Of a stretch of 64,000 nt of DNA, positions 8,960 through 16,877 are shown piece after piece. Both the position numbers and the translations under genes were made by a program. The stretch is from Streptomyces microflavus (GTDB taxonomy: Bacteria; Actinomycetota; Actinomycetes; Streptomycetales; Streptomycetaceae). Each line of letters begins with the position of its first letter. Position 1 is the first letter of the stretch. The stretch lies in assembly GCF_014650075.1 (NCBI RefSeq), contig NZ_BMUG01000004.1, positions 620,001-684,000 on the forward strand, in the 5' to 3' direction. Below the pieces are notes generated by a model. It ran no database searches and had not been told where the DNA came from. It was given only the letters and a program-made list of their open reading frames with translations.

Positions 8960-10375
8960 ATGGCCCCAGCTGCCATGCGTACTGCTGCACAATCGATCGC
9001 CGGCGCCAAGCCGGTCTCCTACTGGCTCGACGACCCGGCCAGACCTGACGCGCTCCCCGCCCTCACCGGCGACGAGCACACCGACCTCCTGGTCATCGGC
9101 GGCGGCTACAGCGGCCTGTGGACCGCGCTCATCGCCAAGGAGCGCGACCCCGACCGGGACGTCGTCCTCATCGAGGGGCACGAGGTGGGCTGGGCCGCCT
9201 CGGGCCGCAACGGCGGCTTCTGTGCCGCCTCCCTCACCCACGGCCTGGCCAACGGTGTGGAGCGCTGGCCGGACGAGATCGCGAAGCTGGAGGAGCTGGG
9301 GGAGCGGAACCTCGACGCCATCGAGGCGGCCGTCGCCCGCTACGGCATCGACTGCGAGTTCGAGCGGACCGGCGAGATCGATGTCGCCACCGAGCCCCAC
9401 CAGCTCGAAGAGCTGCGGGAATGGCACGGGGAGCTCGTGAAGCTCGGTATCACGGGCGTGGACTTCCTGGACCGCGACACCCTGCGCGCCGAGGTCGACT
9501 CACCCACCTTCCTCGGCGGCCTCTGGGACCGGAACGGCGTCGCGATGCTGCACCCGGCCAAGCTCGCCTGGGGCCTGAAGCGGGCCTGTCTGGAGCTGGG
9601 CGTACGGATCTACGAGCACACCCGGGGCCTCGACCTCGTGCGCTCCGGCCCGGGGATGGCGGTGCGTACGCCGTACGGACGGGTCTTCGCCCGCCGGGTC
9701 GCGCTCGGCACCAACATCTTCCCCTCGCTCGTCAAGCGGGTCCGCCCGTACACCGTGCCGGTCTACGACTACGCGCTGATGACCGAGCCGCTCACCCCCC
9801 AGCAGCTGGAATCCATCGGCTGGAAGGGGCGTCAGGGACTGGGCGACAGCGCCAATCAGTTCCACTACTTCCGGCTCTCCGCGGACAACCGGATCCTGTG
9901 GGGCGGATACGACGCGATCTATCCGTACGGGGGCCGGCTCAGCGCCGATCTGGACCAGCGGCCGGAGACGTTCCTGAAACTCGCGGAGCAGTTCTTCGAC
10001 TGTTTTCCGCAGCTTTCCGGGCTGAACTTCTCGCACGCCTGGGGCGGTGCGATCGACACCTGTTCGCGCTTCACCGCATTCTTCGGAACGGCCCATCAGG
10101 GAAGGGTCGCGTACGCCGCCGGATATACGGGTCTCGGCGTCGGCTCTACGCGTTTCGGGGCCGATGTGATGCTCGATCTGCTCGCCGGTGAGGAGACCGA
10201 GCGGACCCGGCTGGAAATGGTCCGCTCCAAGCCCATGCCGTTCCCGCCGGAGCCCTTCGCCTGGGCCGGGATCGAGATCACCAAGCGGTCCCTCGCCCGT
10301 GCCGACAGCAACGGCGGACACCGCAATCTGTGGCTGAAGGCCATGGACAGGCTGGGGCTGGGCTTCGACAGCTGA
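8960..10375 (+). CDS. FAD-dependent amine oxidoreductase (PuuB/DadA-like)
   Basis: 471 residues. The dinucleotide-binding motif VIGGGYSG spans about residues 45-52, followed by the flavin-contacting segment GWAASGRNGGF, a hallmark of the DAO family that includes gamma-glutamylputrescine oxidase PuuB. The C-terminal HAWGGAIDTCSRF and YAAGYTGLGVGSTRFGA segments complete the FAD domain. There is no signal peptide. Next to the polyamine importer and aminobutyraldehyde dehydrogenase, it most likely oxidises putrescine or gamma-glutamylputrescine to the aldehyde; an amino-acid or glycine-betaine-type substrate is possible. AAGGAG at 8944-8949 supports the ATG at 8960. Confidence 0.88.
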   Translation: MAPAAMRTAAQSIAGAKPVSYWLDDPARPDALPALTGDEHTDLLVIGGGYSGLWTALIAKERDPDRDVVLIEGHEVGWAASGRNGGFCAASLTHGLANGVERWPDEIAKLEELGERNLDAIEAAVARYGIDCEFERTGEIDVATEPHQLEELREWHGELVKLGITGVDFLDRDTLRAEVDSPTFLGGLWDRNGVAMLHPAKLAWGLKRACLELGVRIYEHTRGLDLVRSGPGMAVRTPYGRVFARRVALGTNIFPSLVKRVRPYTVPVYDYALMTEPLTPQQLESIGWKGRQGLGDSANQFHYFRLSADNRILWGGYDAIYPYGGRLSADLDQRPETFLKLAEQFFDCFPQLSGLNFSHAWGGAIDTCSRFTAFFGTAHQGRVAYAAGYTGLGVGSTRFGADVMLDLLAGEETERTRLEMVRSKPMPFPPEPFAWAGIEITKRSLARADSNGGHRNLWLKAMDRLGLGFDS

Positions 10376-10391
10376 CACCCCGTCCAACAGT

Positions 10392-10421
10392 GTGACCCAC
10401 TTCACTACCAACAAGTAGCCT
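10392..10421 (+). promoter_or_regulatory. Predicted promoter of the 10514 gene
   Basis: GTGACC (10392-10397) and TAGCCT (10416-10421) are separated by 18 bp, resembling a Streptomyces vegetative promoter. The implied start lies about 85 bp before the ATG at 10514. Based on motif matching only. Confidence 0.4.
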
Positions 10422-10513
10422 CAACCCGCGTCATAGTCGGCGCCCGACGCTCTCTCGCCCGTGTACGCACCGGTAGGACCCTGCCGGTGCTCCACGTCAA
10501 CGGGAGGCAGGCC

Positions 10514-10978
10514 ATGACTGGCTCGGAGACCAGGGCCGCGGTCGAGTGGCTCACATCGGTGGCACCGGATCCGGGCGCCTGCCGGTGGGAGTGGGAGCGG
10601 AACCCGCAGGGGATCGCGCTCCTCCCCGCCGGCAAGCGCTGGGACGTGCTGATCCTGCCGGGGGAGCTGGGTCATCCGACGCTCGACGTCCTCACCCGTC
10701 TCATCGACCGGCCCGGGCCGGTCCTCGCCGACTTCGGCGAGTCCCGGATGGGCTTCTTCGTCCCGCCCGGCACCGCGTCCCGCTGGATCGGCACCGGCAT
10801 CCGGGGTGCGGGCCCCGGCACCTGGATCGTCGTCCCGCATCCGGGCCGGGCGGCCGGGGGAGTGCGGTGGCTGATCCCGCCGGACGGCTCGGGGACCCTC
10901 ACGGACGCCGCCCTGCTGGAGCTGGCGATGCACGAGGCGGCCGGGGCCGCCGCCCAGGACGGCCGGGAGGGAGGATGA
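10514..10978 (+). CDS. Conserved-looking hypothetical protein, 154 aa
   Basis: I do not recognise a characterised family with confidence. The protein is 154 residues, soluble, with conserved-looking motifs: an N-terminal SWTEWERNP-like helix region (EWLTSVAPDPGACRWEWERN), ALLPAGKRWDVL, and ADFGESRMGFFVPPGTA. This pattern resembles small Streptomyces proteins distantly related to the N-terminal fold of bifunctional primase/polymerase proteins, but that link is tentative. GGGAGG 6 nt before the ATG at 10514 decides the start. It sits alone between the amine oxidase and chitinase genes with its own likely promoter, so no pathway is inferred. Confidence 0.7.
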   Translation: MTGSETRAAVEWLTSVAPDPGACRWEWERNPQGIALLPAGKRWDVLILPGELGHPTLDVLTRLIDRPGPVLADFGESRMGFFVPPGTASRWIGTGIRGAGPGTWIVVPHPGRAAGGVRWLIPPDGSGTLTDAALLELAMHEAAGAAAQDGREGG

Positions 10979-11024
10979 CCCGCTGCCGAAGGCCGCGAAG
11001 GGGGTGACCTCGTCGCCAGAGGTC

Positions 11025-11053
11025 TTGACAACCTGATTGGTCTGGACCATGTT
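11025..11053 (+). promoter_or_regulatory. Chitinase promoter with DasR-like (dre) operator
   Basis: TTGACA (11025-11030) is a consensus -35 box, with a poor -10 (CATGTT, 11048-11053) 17 bp on. Between them the palindrome TGGTCTGGACCA (11038-11049) matches the core of the Streptomyces DasR site (consensus around ACTGGTCTAGACCAGT) and the direct-repeat element known from chitinase promoters. Overlap with the core promoter fits repression relieved by amino-sugar phosphates. Confidence 0.7.
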
Positions 11054-11095
11054 GTGCGCACGCCACACCCAATTCCCCCCTGCACGGAGGCTGTT

Positions 11096-12919
11096 GTGGA
11101 ACGCACCGGACCAACCGTCAGATTTTCCGGATTTCTGGCCACCTGTACGGCCGCGGTTCTCGCTGCCGGTGCCCTGGTCGCCACGGCACCGGCGGCGAGC
11201 GCGGCGGACGTCGACGTGGCACGCAACGGCAGCTTCGAGGCGGGTCTCGACGGCTGGAGCTGCAGCGCCGGCAGCGGGGCGGTCGTCTCCACCCCGGTCC
11301 ACGGCGGCACGAAGGCGCTGAAGGGCACCCCGGCGGGCAACGACAACGCCAGGTGCTCCCAGGCGGTCACGGTCAAGCCCAACTCCAGCTACACGCTGAG
11401 CGCCTGGGTGCAGGGCAGCCCCGTCTACCTCGGCGCCACCGGCACCGGCACCACCGACGTCTCCACCTGGACCCAGTCCACCGGCGCCTGGAAGCAGCTC
11501 ACCACCAGCTTCACCACCGGCCCCTCCACCACCTCCGTGAGCGTCTACACCCACGGCTGGTACGGCACCCCCGCCCACTACGTCGACGACCTCACCCTCG
11601 TCGGCCCCGGCGGCGACCCCGTCGTGCTCCCGGCCGTCCCCTCGGGCCTGCGGACCACCGCGGTCACCTCCTCATCGGTCGCGCTCTCCTGGAACGCCGT
11701 CTCCGGCGCCACCGGCTACAACGTCTACCGCGGCGGTACGAAGGTGGCCACGGCCACCGGTCCTTCCGCCACCGTGACGGGGCTGGCCGCCTCCACCGCG
11801 TACAGCTTCCAGGTCACCGCGGCCAACGAGGCCGGCGAGTCCGCGAAGTCGGCCGCCGTCACCGCGACCACCACGGCGGGCGGTGGAGGGGGCGGCGGGC
11901 AGCTCCCGGCCCGCGCGCTCGTCGGCTATCTGCACTCCAGCTTCGCCAACGGCTCCGGCTACACGCGGATGGCGGACGTGCCCGCCTCCTGGGACGTCAT
12001 CAACCTCGCTTTCGGTGAACCGACTTCCGTCACCTCCGGCGACATCCGCTTCTCGCTCTGCCCGGTCGCCGAGTGCCCGAACGTCGAGTCCGAGGCGGAC
12101 TTCAAGGCCGCCATCAAGGCCAAGCAGGCCGCGGGCAAGAAGGTCCTGATCTCCATCGGCGGCCAGAACGGCCAGGTGCAGCTCGCCTCCACCGCCGCCC
12201 GGGACGCGTTCGTCACCTCGGTCTCGAAGATCATCGACACCTACGGCCTCGACGGCCTGGACATCGACTTCGAGGGCCACTCCCTCTCGCTGAACACCGG
12301 CGACACCGACTTCCGCGCCCCGACCACCCCGGTGATCGTCAACCTGATCTCCGCGGTGAAGACCCTGAAGGCGAAGTACGGTTCCGACTTCGTCCTCACG
12401 ATGGCGCCCGAGACCTTCTTCGTACAGCTCGGCTACCAGTTCTACGGCTCCGGCCCCTGGGGCGGCCAGGACCCGCGCGCCGGCGCCTACCTGCCGGTCA
12501 TCCACGCCCTGCGCGACGACCTGACCCTGCTGCACGTCCAGGACTACAACTCGGGCCCGATCATGGGTCTCGACAACCAGTACCACTCGATGGGCGGCGC
12601 GGACTTCCACATCGCGATGACCGACATGCTGCTCGCCGGCTTCCCGGTCGCGGGCAACACCAGCCGCGTCTTCCCGGGCCTGCGCCCCGACCAGGTCGCC
12701 ATCGGCCTCCCGGCCTCCACCCAGGCGGGCAACGGCCACACCTCGCCGGCCGAGGTCAACAAGGCGCTCAACTGCCTGATCAAGAAGACCGACTGCGGCT
12801 CCTACCAGACCCACGGGACCTGGAGCGACCTGCGCGGCCTGATGACCTGGTCCATCAACTGGGACCGGTTCAACAACTGGGAGTTCAGCCGGAACTTCGA
12901 CTCCTACTTCGGCAGCTGA
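11096..12919 (+). CDS. Secreted GH18 chitinase with N-terminal carbohydrate-binding and fibronectin III domains
   Basis: 607 residues. A Sec signal peptide spans residues 1-36 (cut after PAASA). A beta-sandwich carbohydrate-binding-like module (about 40-175, NGSFEAGLDGWSC start) is followed by a fibronectin type III domain (about 180-262). A Gly linker leads into a GH18 barrel (about 275-607). The catalytic motif DGLDIDFEG lies at residues 386-394 with acid/base Glu393. The enzyme hydrolyses beta-1,4-GlcNAc bonds outside the cell. GTG at 11096 follows ACGGAGG and starts the signal peptide directly; the frame is open 14 codons further, but those codons would disrupt the signal. Expression is probably under DasR control. 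Confidence 0.95.
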   Translation: MERTGPTVRFSGFLATCTAAVLAAGALVATAPAASAADVDVARNGSFEAGLDGWSCSAGSGAVVSTPVHGGTKALKGTPAGNDNARCSQAVTVKPNSSYTLSAWVQGSPVYLGATGTGTTDVSTWTQSTGAWKQLTTSFTTGPSTTSVSVYTHGWYGTPAHYVDDLTLVGPGGDPVVLPAVPSGLRTTAVTSSSVALSWNAVSGATGYNVYRGGTKVATATGPSATVTGLAASTAYSFQVTAANEAGESAKSAAVTATTTAGGGGGGGQLPARALVGYLHSSFANGSGYTRMADVPASWDVINLAFGEPTSVTSGDIRFSLCPVAECPNVESEADFKAAIKAKQAAGKKVLISIGGQNGQVQLASTAARDAFVTSVSKIIDTYGLDGLDIDFEGHSLSLNTGDTDFRAPTTPVIVNLISAVKTLKAKYGSDFVLTMAPETFFVQLGYQFYGSGPWGGQDPRAGAYLPVIHALRDDLTLLHVQDYNSGPIMGLDNQYHSMGGADFHIAMTDMLLAGFPVAGNTSRVFPGLRPDQVAIGLPASTQAGNGHTSPAEVNKALNCLIKKTDCGSYQTHGTWSDLRGLMTWSINWDRFNNWEFSRNFDSYFGS

Positions 12920-12927
12920 CCCACCCG

Positions 12928-12955
12928 GGCACGGCCGGTCACCACCGGCCGTGCC
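12928..12955 (+). terminator. Terminator hairpin after the chitinase gene
   Basis: Perfect 12-bp arms (12928-12939 and 12944-12955) with a 4-nt loop, 8 bp after the chitinase stop codon. No T-tract, as usual in this GC-rich genome. Confidence 0.75.
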
Positions 12956-13090
12956 CCACCAGACCGATGCCCGTCGCCGGGGTGAAGAGGATCGCGGCGA
13001 CGGGCATCATCCATGCCGTCCTGAGGTCATCACGAGGTCTGACCACGCGGAGGGGCACGGCAGCCCGCCGCGTCCGAGAAAGGACAGCGT

Positions 13091-14320
13091 GTGGCCACCA
13101 GTTCACCCCTCACGACCGAGGCTCCCGCAGGGGACGCGTTCTACACCCCGCCGGTGCCGCTGCCCGACGGCAGCCCCGGCGACCCGATACGGGCCCGCCC
13201 CCTGGACAACGCGGCCGCGGCCGTCCCCGGCGGGGAGAACTGGCTCGTCCTCCACCGGTCGGAGGGCGCGGACGGCAGCCCGGTCGCCACCTCCGGCGTC
13301 ATCGCCCTGCCGGACCGCACCGCCCACCCCGTCCCCGCGGGCGGCTACCCGGTCATCAGCTGGGCCCACGGCACGGTGGGCGTGGCCAACCGGTGCGCAC
13401 CCTCGCGGGACCGGGGCGACACCGGGGCCTCACCCATGAACGCCTACCCGCTCACGCTCCTGGGCCACTTCCTGGACCGGGGGTGGGCCGTGGCGATGAC
13501 GGACTACGAGGCGCTGGGCACCGGAACCGCCGACCGGCTGCACCCGTACCTCTGCGGCCGCTCCGAGGCGATGGGCGTCCTCGACATCGTGACGGCCGCG
13601 CGGAGGCTGTTCCCCGGGGAGATCGGGGAGCGGTTCGCGGTCGTGGGGCACTCCCAGGGCGGCCAGGCCGCGCTGTTCGCGGCCCACCACGCGCCGGGCC
13701 GGGTCGAAGGACTGGTCGGCGTCGCCGCGATCGCCCCCGCCAACCACCTGCTCGGCCTCGTCCGGGGCGGAGCCACCCTCGACCAGATGAACACCGGCTT
13801 CGCCTTCACCCCGCTCTTCCTCGCCGGTGCCATCGGCGGCGACCCCACGATCGACCCGGAACAGGTCCTCTCGCCCAGGGCGTTCCAGGAGCTCTGGCCC
13901 CACGTGCCGCACCGCTCCCGCGCCGGTCTGAGCCGCCCCGACTCCTGGGGCGGGATCAGGGGCACCGAGCAGTTCCGGTCCGGGTATCCCGGCACCCCCA
14001 ACACCCACCAGGCGAAGTTCGACCGGCAGGTGGAGGCGATGAACCCGGACCTCCCCATCACCGTGCCGGTCCGCATCACCCAGGCCGCCGACGACGAACG
14101 CGTCCGCGCCGACCCCGCACCGCTGCCGGGCACCGACGCACTGGTCGAGGAACTGACCGCGACGAACGCCCCGCGCCGGAACATCCACTACCGGCGTTAC
14201 GAACCCGGCGCCGTCCCCGCCGACGAGCCGCTCGGCATCCACTTCGGGACGATCGACCACGACACCGCGGAGCTCACCGAGTGGCTCGTGGCTCTCCTTG
14301 AGGACGCAGCCCACGACTGA
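13091..14320 (+). CDS. Alpha/beta hydrolase of the secretory lipase family
   Basis: 409 residues. The nucleophile elbow is VVGHSQGGQ with Ser188; SWAHGTVG near residue 95 fits the oxyanion region, and the later PVRITQAADDERV segment could hold the catalytic Asp. The layout resembles the LIP secretory lipase family, but no clear signal peptide is visible at the N-terminus (MATSSPLTTEAPAGDA), so the location is uncertain. GTG at 13091 follows AAAGGACAGC. The last 47 bp overlap the 3' end of the convergent PAP2 gene, so antisense interference between the two messages is possible. The substrate (triacylglycerol or another ester) is not predictable. Confidence 0.82.
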   Translation: MATSSPLTTEAPAGDAFYTPPVPLPDGSPGDPIRARPLDNAAAAVPGGENWLVLHRSEGADGSPVATSGVIALPDRTAHPVPAGGYPVISWAHGTVGVANRCAPSRDRGDTGASPMNAYPLTLLGHFLDRGWAVAMTDYEALGTGTADRLHPYLCGRSEAMGVLDIVTAARRLFPGEIGERFAVVGHSQGGQAALFAAHHAPGRVEGLVGVAAIAPANHLLGLVRGGATLDQMNTGFAFTPLFLAGAIGGDPTIDPEQVLSPRAFQELWPHVPHRSRAGLSRPDSWGGIRGTEQFRSGYPGTPNTHQAKFDRQVEAMNPDLPITVPVRITQAADDERVRADPAPLPGTDALVEELTATNAPRRNIHYRRYEPGAVPADEPLGIHFGTIDHDTAELTEWLVALLEDAAHD

Positions 14321-15095
14321 CCCACCACAGGGGCGCCAGCAGCACCGGCCCCAGGCACCAGCTCGCCAGCACGTCCAGCGGCCAGTGGTAGCCGTGCAGC
14401 ACCAGTCCGACGCCCGTGGCCGCGGTCAGCAGCACCGCGGCGGCGGGCGGCACCCACGCCCGTAGCCACGCCGGACGCGGGACGCCGAGCAGCAGCAGGG
14501 CCGAAGCCCCGTACGCCACCGCCGCCGTCGCCGTATGGCCCGACGGGTAGTAGTTGACCGCCTCGGTCAGCGGGCCCTGCCGGGCGGTGGCGACCTTCAG
14601 CGGGATCACCAGCGCGGGCACGGCCGCCATGGTGAGGGCCGCGTACACCGGCAGCCGCCGGGCGCCGCGCCACAGCGCGTACGCGATCGCACAGACGAGC
14701 ACCGGGAGCGCCACCGCCACGCCGCCGAGGTCGGAGAAGAGCTGCGACAGAGCGGCCGGGCCGCGCCCGAAGAGGCTCTCGCCGACGCGTTCGTCCAGCC
14801 GGAGCAGCGGGCCGTCGGCCGCCACCTGCCAGGTGATCAGCGCGAACAGCGCCGGCAGGGAGCCGAGAAGGAGAGAGGCCGGCCACCCGGGAACAGGGGG
14901 GGTTGTTCCGGGATGGCCGGCGAGACCGGGTCGCCGCGCGCCCCGGGGGGTGTGGGGCGGGCGGCCGTCCGATCGGTGAGGAGTACCGGAGCCAGAGGCT
15001 CCGGAGTCGTGCACGAAGGCACGCCCGGGACGGTGCTGGGGAAGCCCCGACCCGGAATCACCCGCGGTTTCCCGCGAGGGATGTGTTTCTCTCAT
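14274..15095 (-). CDS. PAP2-family membrane phosphatase
   Basis: About 273 residues from ATG 15095. The PAP2 motifs are present in order: KVATARQGPL, YPSGHTATA and GYHWPLDVLASW, which carry the phosphatase Lys/Arg, Ser-Gly-His and His/Asp residues. Five to six membrane helices are predicted from WPASLLLGSLPALFALIT onward. Such enzymes dephosphorylate lipid phosphates such as phosphatidate or undecaprenyl pyrophosphate. The N-terminal stretch before the first helix is low in complexity, lacks a ribosome site, and is crossed by a large inverted repeat, so the start is uncertain. The 3' end overlaps the lipase gene by 47 bp. Confidence 0.83.
   Translation of the reverse strand: MRETHPSRETAGDSGSGLPQHRPGRAFVHDSGASGSGTPHRSDGRPPHTPRGARRPGLAGHPGTTPPVPGWPASLLLGSLPALFALITWQVAADGPLLRLDERVGESLFGRGPAALSQLFSDLGGVAVALPVLVCAIAYALWRGARRLPVYAALTMAAVPALVIPLKVATARQGPLTEAVNYYPSGHTATAAVAYGASALLLLGVPRPAWLRAWVPPAAAVLLTAATGVGLVLHGYHWPLDVLASWCLGPVLLAPLWWVSRGLRPQGEPRATR
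14879..14920. repeat. Large imperfect inverted repeat in the PAP2 5' region
   Basis: 17-nt arms (14879-14895 and 14904-14920) matching at 15 positions, with an 8-nt loop holding seven G on the plus strand. It lies in the low-complexity N-terminal part of the PAP2 reading frame and could hinder translation or mark untranslated leader. Confidence 0.55.
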
Positions 15096-15176
15096 CTGCA
15101 GAAACCGTACGGCAGCGAAGGGGCGGCCGACAGCCGCAACCGCCACCCGCCATCGCCCCCGCACACCTTCTTCACA

Positions 15177-15202
15177 GGCCCTCACCCGGATGCCGGAGGG
15201 CC
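15177..15202 (-). terminator. Hairpin downstream of gabT
   Basis: GGCCCTC (15177-15183) and GAGGGCC (15196-15202) flank a loop that itself can fold (CCGG-ATG-CCGG). It lies 43 bp beyond the gabT stop codon, consistent with a gabT terminator. Confidence 0.5.
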
Positions 15203-15244
15203 ACGGCGGAACGCCGCTTCCCGCCCGCTCCCGGGTTCGAAGGA

Positions 15245-16585
15245 TCAGAGCGTGCCGAATGCCTGCTCGATGACGTCGAGGCCCTCGTTGAGCAGGTCCT
15301 CACCGATCACCAGCGGCGGCAGGAAGCGGAGCACGTTGCCGTAGGTGCCGCAGGTCAGGACCATGACGCCCTCGGCGTGGCAGGCCTTGGCGAGCGCACC
15401 GGCCGCCTCCGGGTTCGGGTCCTTCGTGCCGGCCTTCACCAGCTCGATCGCGATCATGGCGCCGCGGCCGCGGATGTCGCCGATGATGTCGCCGTTGGGG
15501 AGCTTCGCCTGCATCTCGGCGAGGCGGCCCTTCATGACCTCCTCGATCCGCTTGGCCTTCCCGTTCAGGTCCAGCTCGCGCATCGTCTCGATGGCACCGA
15601 GCGCACCCGCGCAGGCGACCGGGTTCCCGCCGTACGTACCGCCCAGACCGCCGGCGTGCGCGGCGTCCATGATCTCGGCGCGGCCGGTCACCGCCGAGAG
15701 CGGCAGGCCGCCCGCAATGCCCTTGGCGGTGGTGATCAGGTCCGGGACGATGCCCTCGTCCTCGCAGGCGAACCACTGGCCGGTGCGGCAGAAGCCGGAC
15801 TGGATCTCGTCCGCGACGAAGACGATGCCGTTGTCCTTGGCGAACTGCGCGATCGCCGGGAGGAAGCCCTTGGCCGGCTCGATGAAGCCGCCCTCGCCGA
15901 GCACCGGCTCGATGATGATCGCGGCGACGTTCTCCGCGCCGATCTGCTTGGTGATCTCGTCGATGGCCTGCGCGGACGCCTCGGCACCGGCGTTCTCGGC
16001 GCCGGTCGGCCAGCGGTAGCCGTAGGCGACCGGGACGCGGTAGACCTCGGGCGCGAACGGGCCGAAGCCCTGCTTGTACGGCATGTTCTTCGCCGTCATG
16101 CCCATGGTGAGGTTGGTGCGGCCGTGGTAGCCGTGGTCGAAGACGACGACGGCGGTGCGCTTGGTGTAGGCACGGGCGATCTTCACCGCGTTCTCGACGG
16201 CCTCGGCGCCCGAGTTGAACAGCGCCGACTTCTTCGCGTGGTCGCCCGGCGTCAGCTCGGCGAGCTGCTCGCAGACCTCGACGTACCCCTCGTACGGCGT
16301 GACCATGAAACAGGTGTGGGTGAAGTTCGCGAGCTGCGCGGTGGCGCGGCGGACGACGGCCTCGGCGGAGGCGCCCACCGAGGTCACGGCGATGCCGGAG
16401 CCGAAGTCGATCAGCCGGTTGCCGTCCACGTCCTCGATGATCCCGCCGCCCGCGCGGGCGGTGAACACGGGCAGGGTGGAGCCCACACCTGCGGCGACGG
16501 CCGCGAGACGGCGAGCCTGCAGCTCGACCGACTTCGGGCCGGGGATGGCAGTGACGACGCGGCGCTCCTGCGGGATTGCGGTCAT
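15245..16585 (-). CDS. gabT: 4-aminobutyrate--2-oxoglutarate aminotransferase
   Basis: 446 residues, standard for class III aminotransferases. PLP-binding Lys288 sits in TTAKGIAGG; upstream are the class III motifs NSGAEAVENA, DHGYHGRT and the VADEIQSGFCRTG segment with the Asp that contacts the pyridine nitrogen. The enzyme converts GABA and 2-oxoglutarate to succinate semialdehyde and glutamate. It would take the product of the polyamine module at 3132-10375 and hand succinate semialdehyde to the aldehyde dehydrogenase at 23520. The ATG at 16585 is preceded by AGGAGCC. It is divergent from the membrane ATPase, with two palindromes in the shared upstream region. Confidence 0.93.
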   Translation of the reverse strand: MTAIPQERRVVTAIPGPKSVELQARRLAAVAAGVGSTLPVFTARAGGGIIEDVDGNRLIDFGSGIAVTSVGASAEAVVRRATAQLANFTHTCFMVTPYEGYVEVCEQLAELTPGDHAKKSALFNSGAEAVENAVKIARAYTKRTAVVVFDHGYHGRTNLTMGMTAKNMPYKQGFGPFAPEVYRVPVAYGYRWPTGAENAGAEASAQAIDEITKQIGAENVAAIIIEPVLGEGGFIEPAKGFLPAIAQFAKDNGIVFVADEIQSGFCRTGQWFACEDEGIVPDLITTAKGIAGGLPLSAVTGRAEIMDAAHAGGLGGTYGGNPVACAGALGAIETMRELDLNGKAKRIEEVMKGRLAEMQAKLPNGDIIGDIRGRGAMIAIELVKAGTKDPNPEAAGALAKACHAEGVMVLTCGTYGNVLRFLPPLVIGEDLLNEGLDVIEQAFGTL

Positions 16586-16656
16586 GAGGGGCTCCTGGGG
16601 GTGTTTCGGACGCTCTTCTTTCTGCAGGCTAGGGGCGGGGGGCGTACCCGGGCATG

Positions 16657-16701
16657 CTCCGATCGGGAGTGATGGGCGCGTGTCGTTGTCCGTCGCGGAC
16701 A
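16657..16701. promoter_or_regulatory. Two palindromes in the gabT upstream region
   Basis: CTCC-N5-GGAG (16657-16669) and TGTCCG-TCG-CGGACA (16687-16701) lie about 75-115 bp before gabT. On the minus strand TAGCCT (16631-16626) could be the gabT -10 box. They are candidate operators for the PucR-type regulator encoded at 19833, by position only. Confidence 0.35.
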
Positions 16702-16877
16702 GATGGCGGGCCGTCGGCCGGACGCGCCCCTGCCGACCTGGCGCGATGCGGGTCCGGGGGACGGTCCGTGGCGGTCCGGGACGGTCACTCTTCGGGCGGG
16801 TTGCTGAACTCCCCGTGTGCGCGCACTAGATTGACCGGGGCAGCGGACGGACCGGCAGGTCAAGGGGGCAGTGGTTC

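Noticed and set aside
7946..8960. Extension of the FAD oxidase upstream through the PotC gene
   Set aside because: The upstream part is out of frame with PotC, lacks family similarity, and AAGGAG supports ATG 8960.
12961..13090. Possible small gene between the chitinase and lipase
   Set aside because: Only short open stretches with no ribosome site or codon bias; treated as intergenic with the terminator at 12928-12955.
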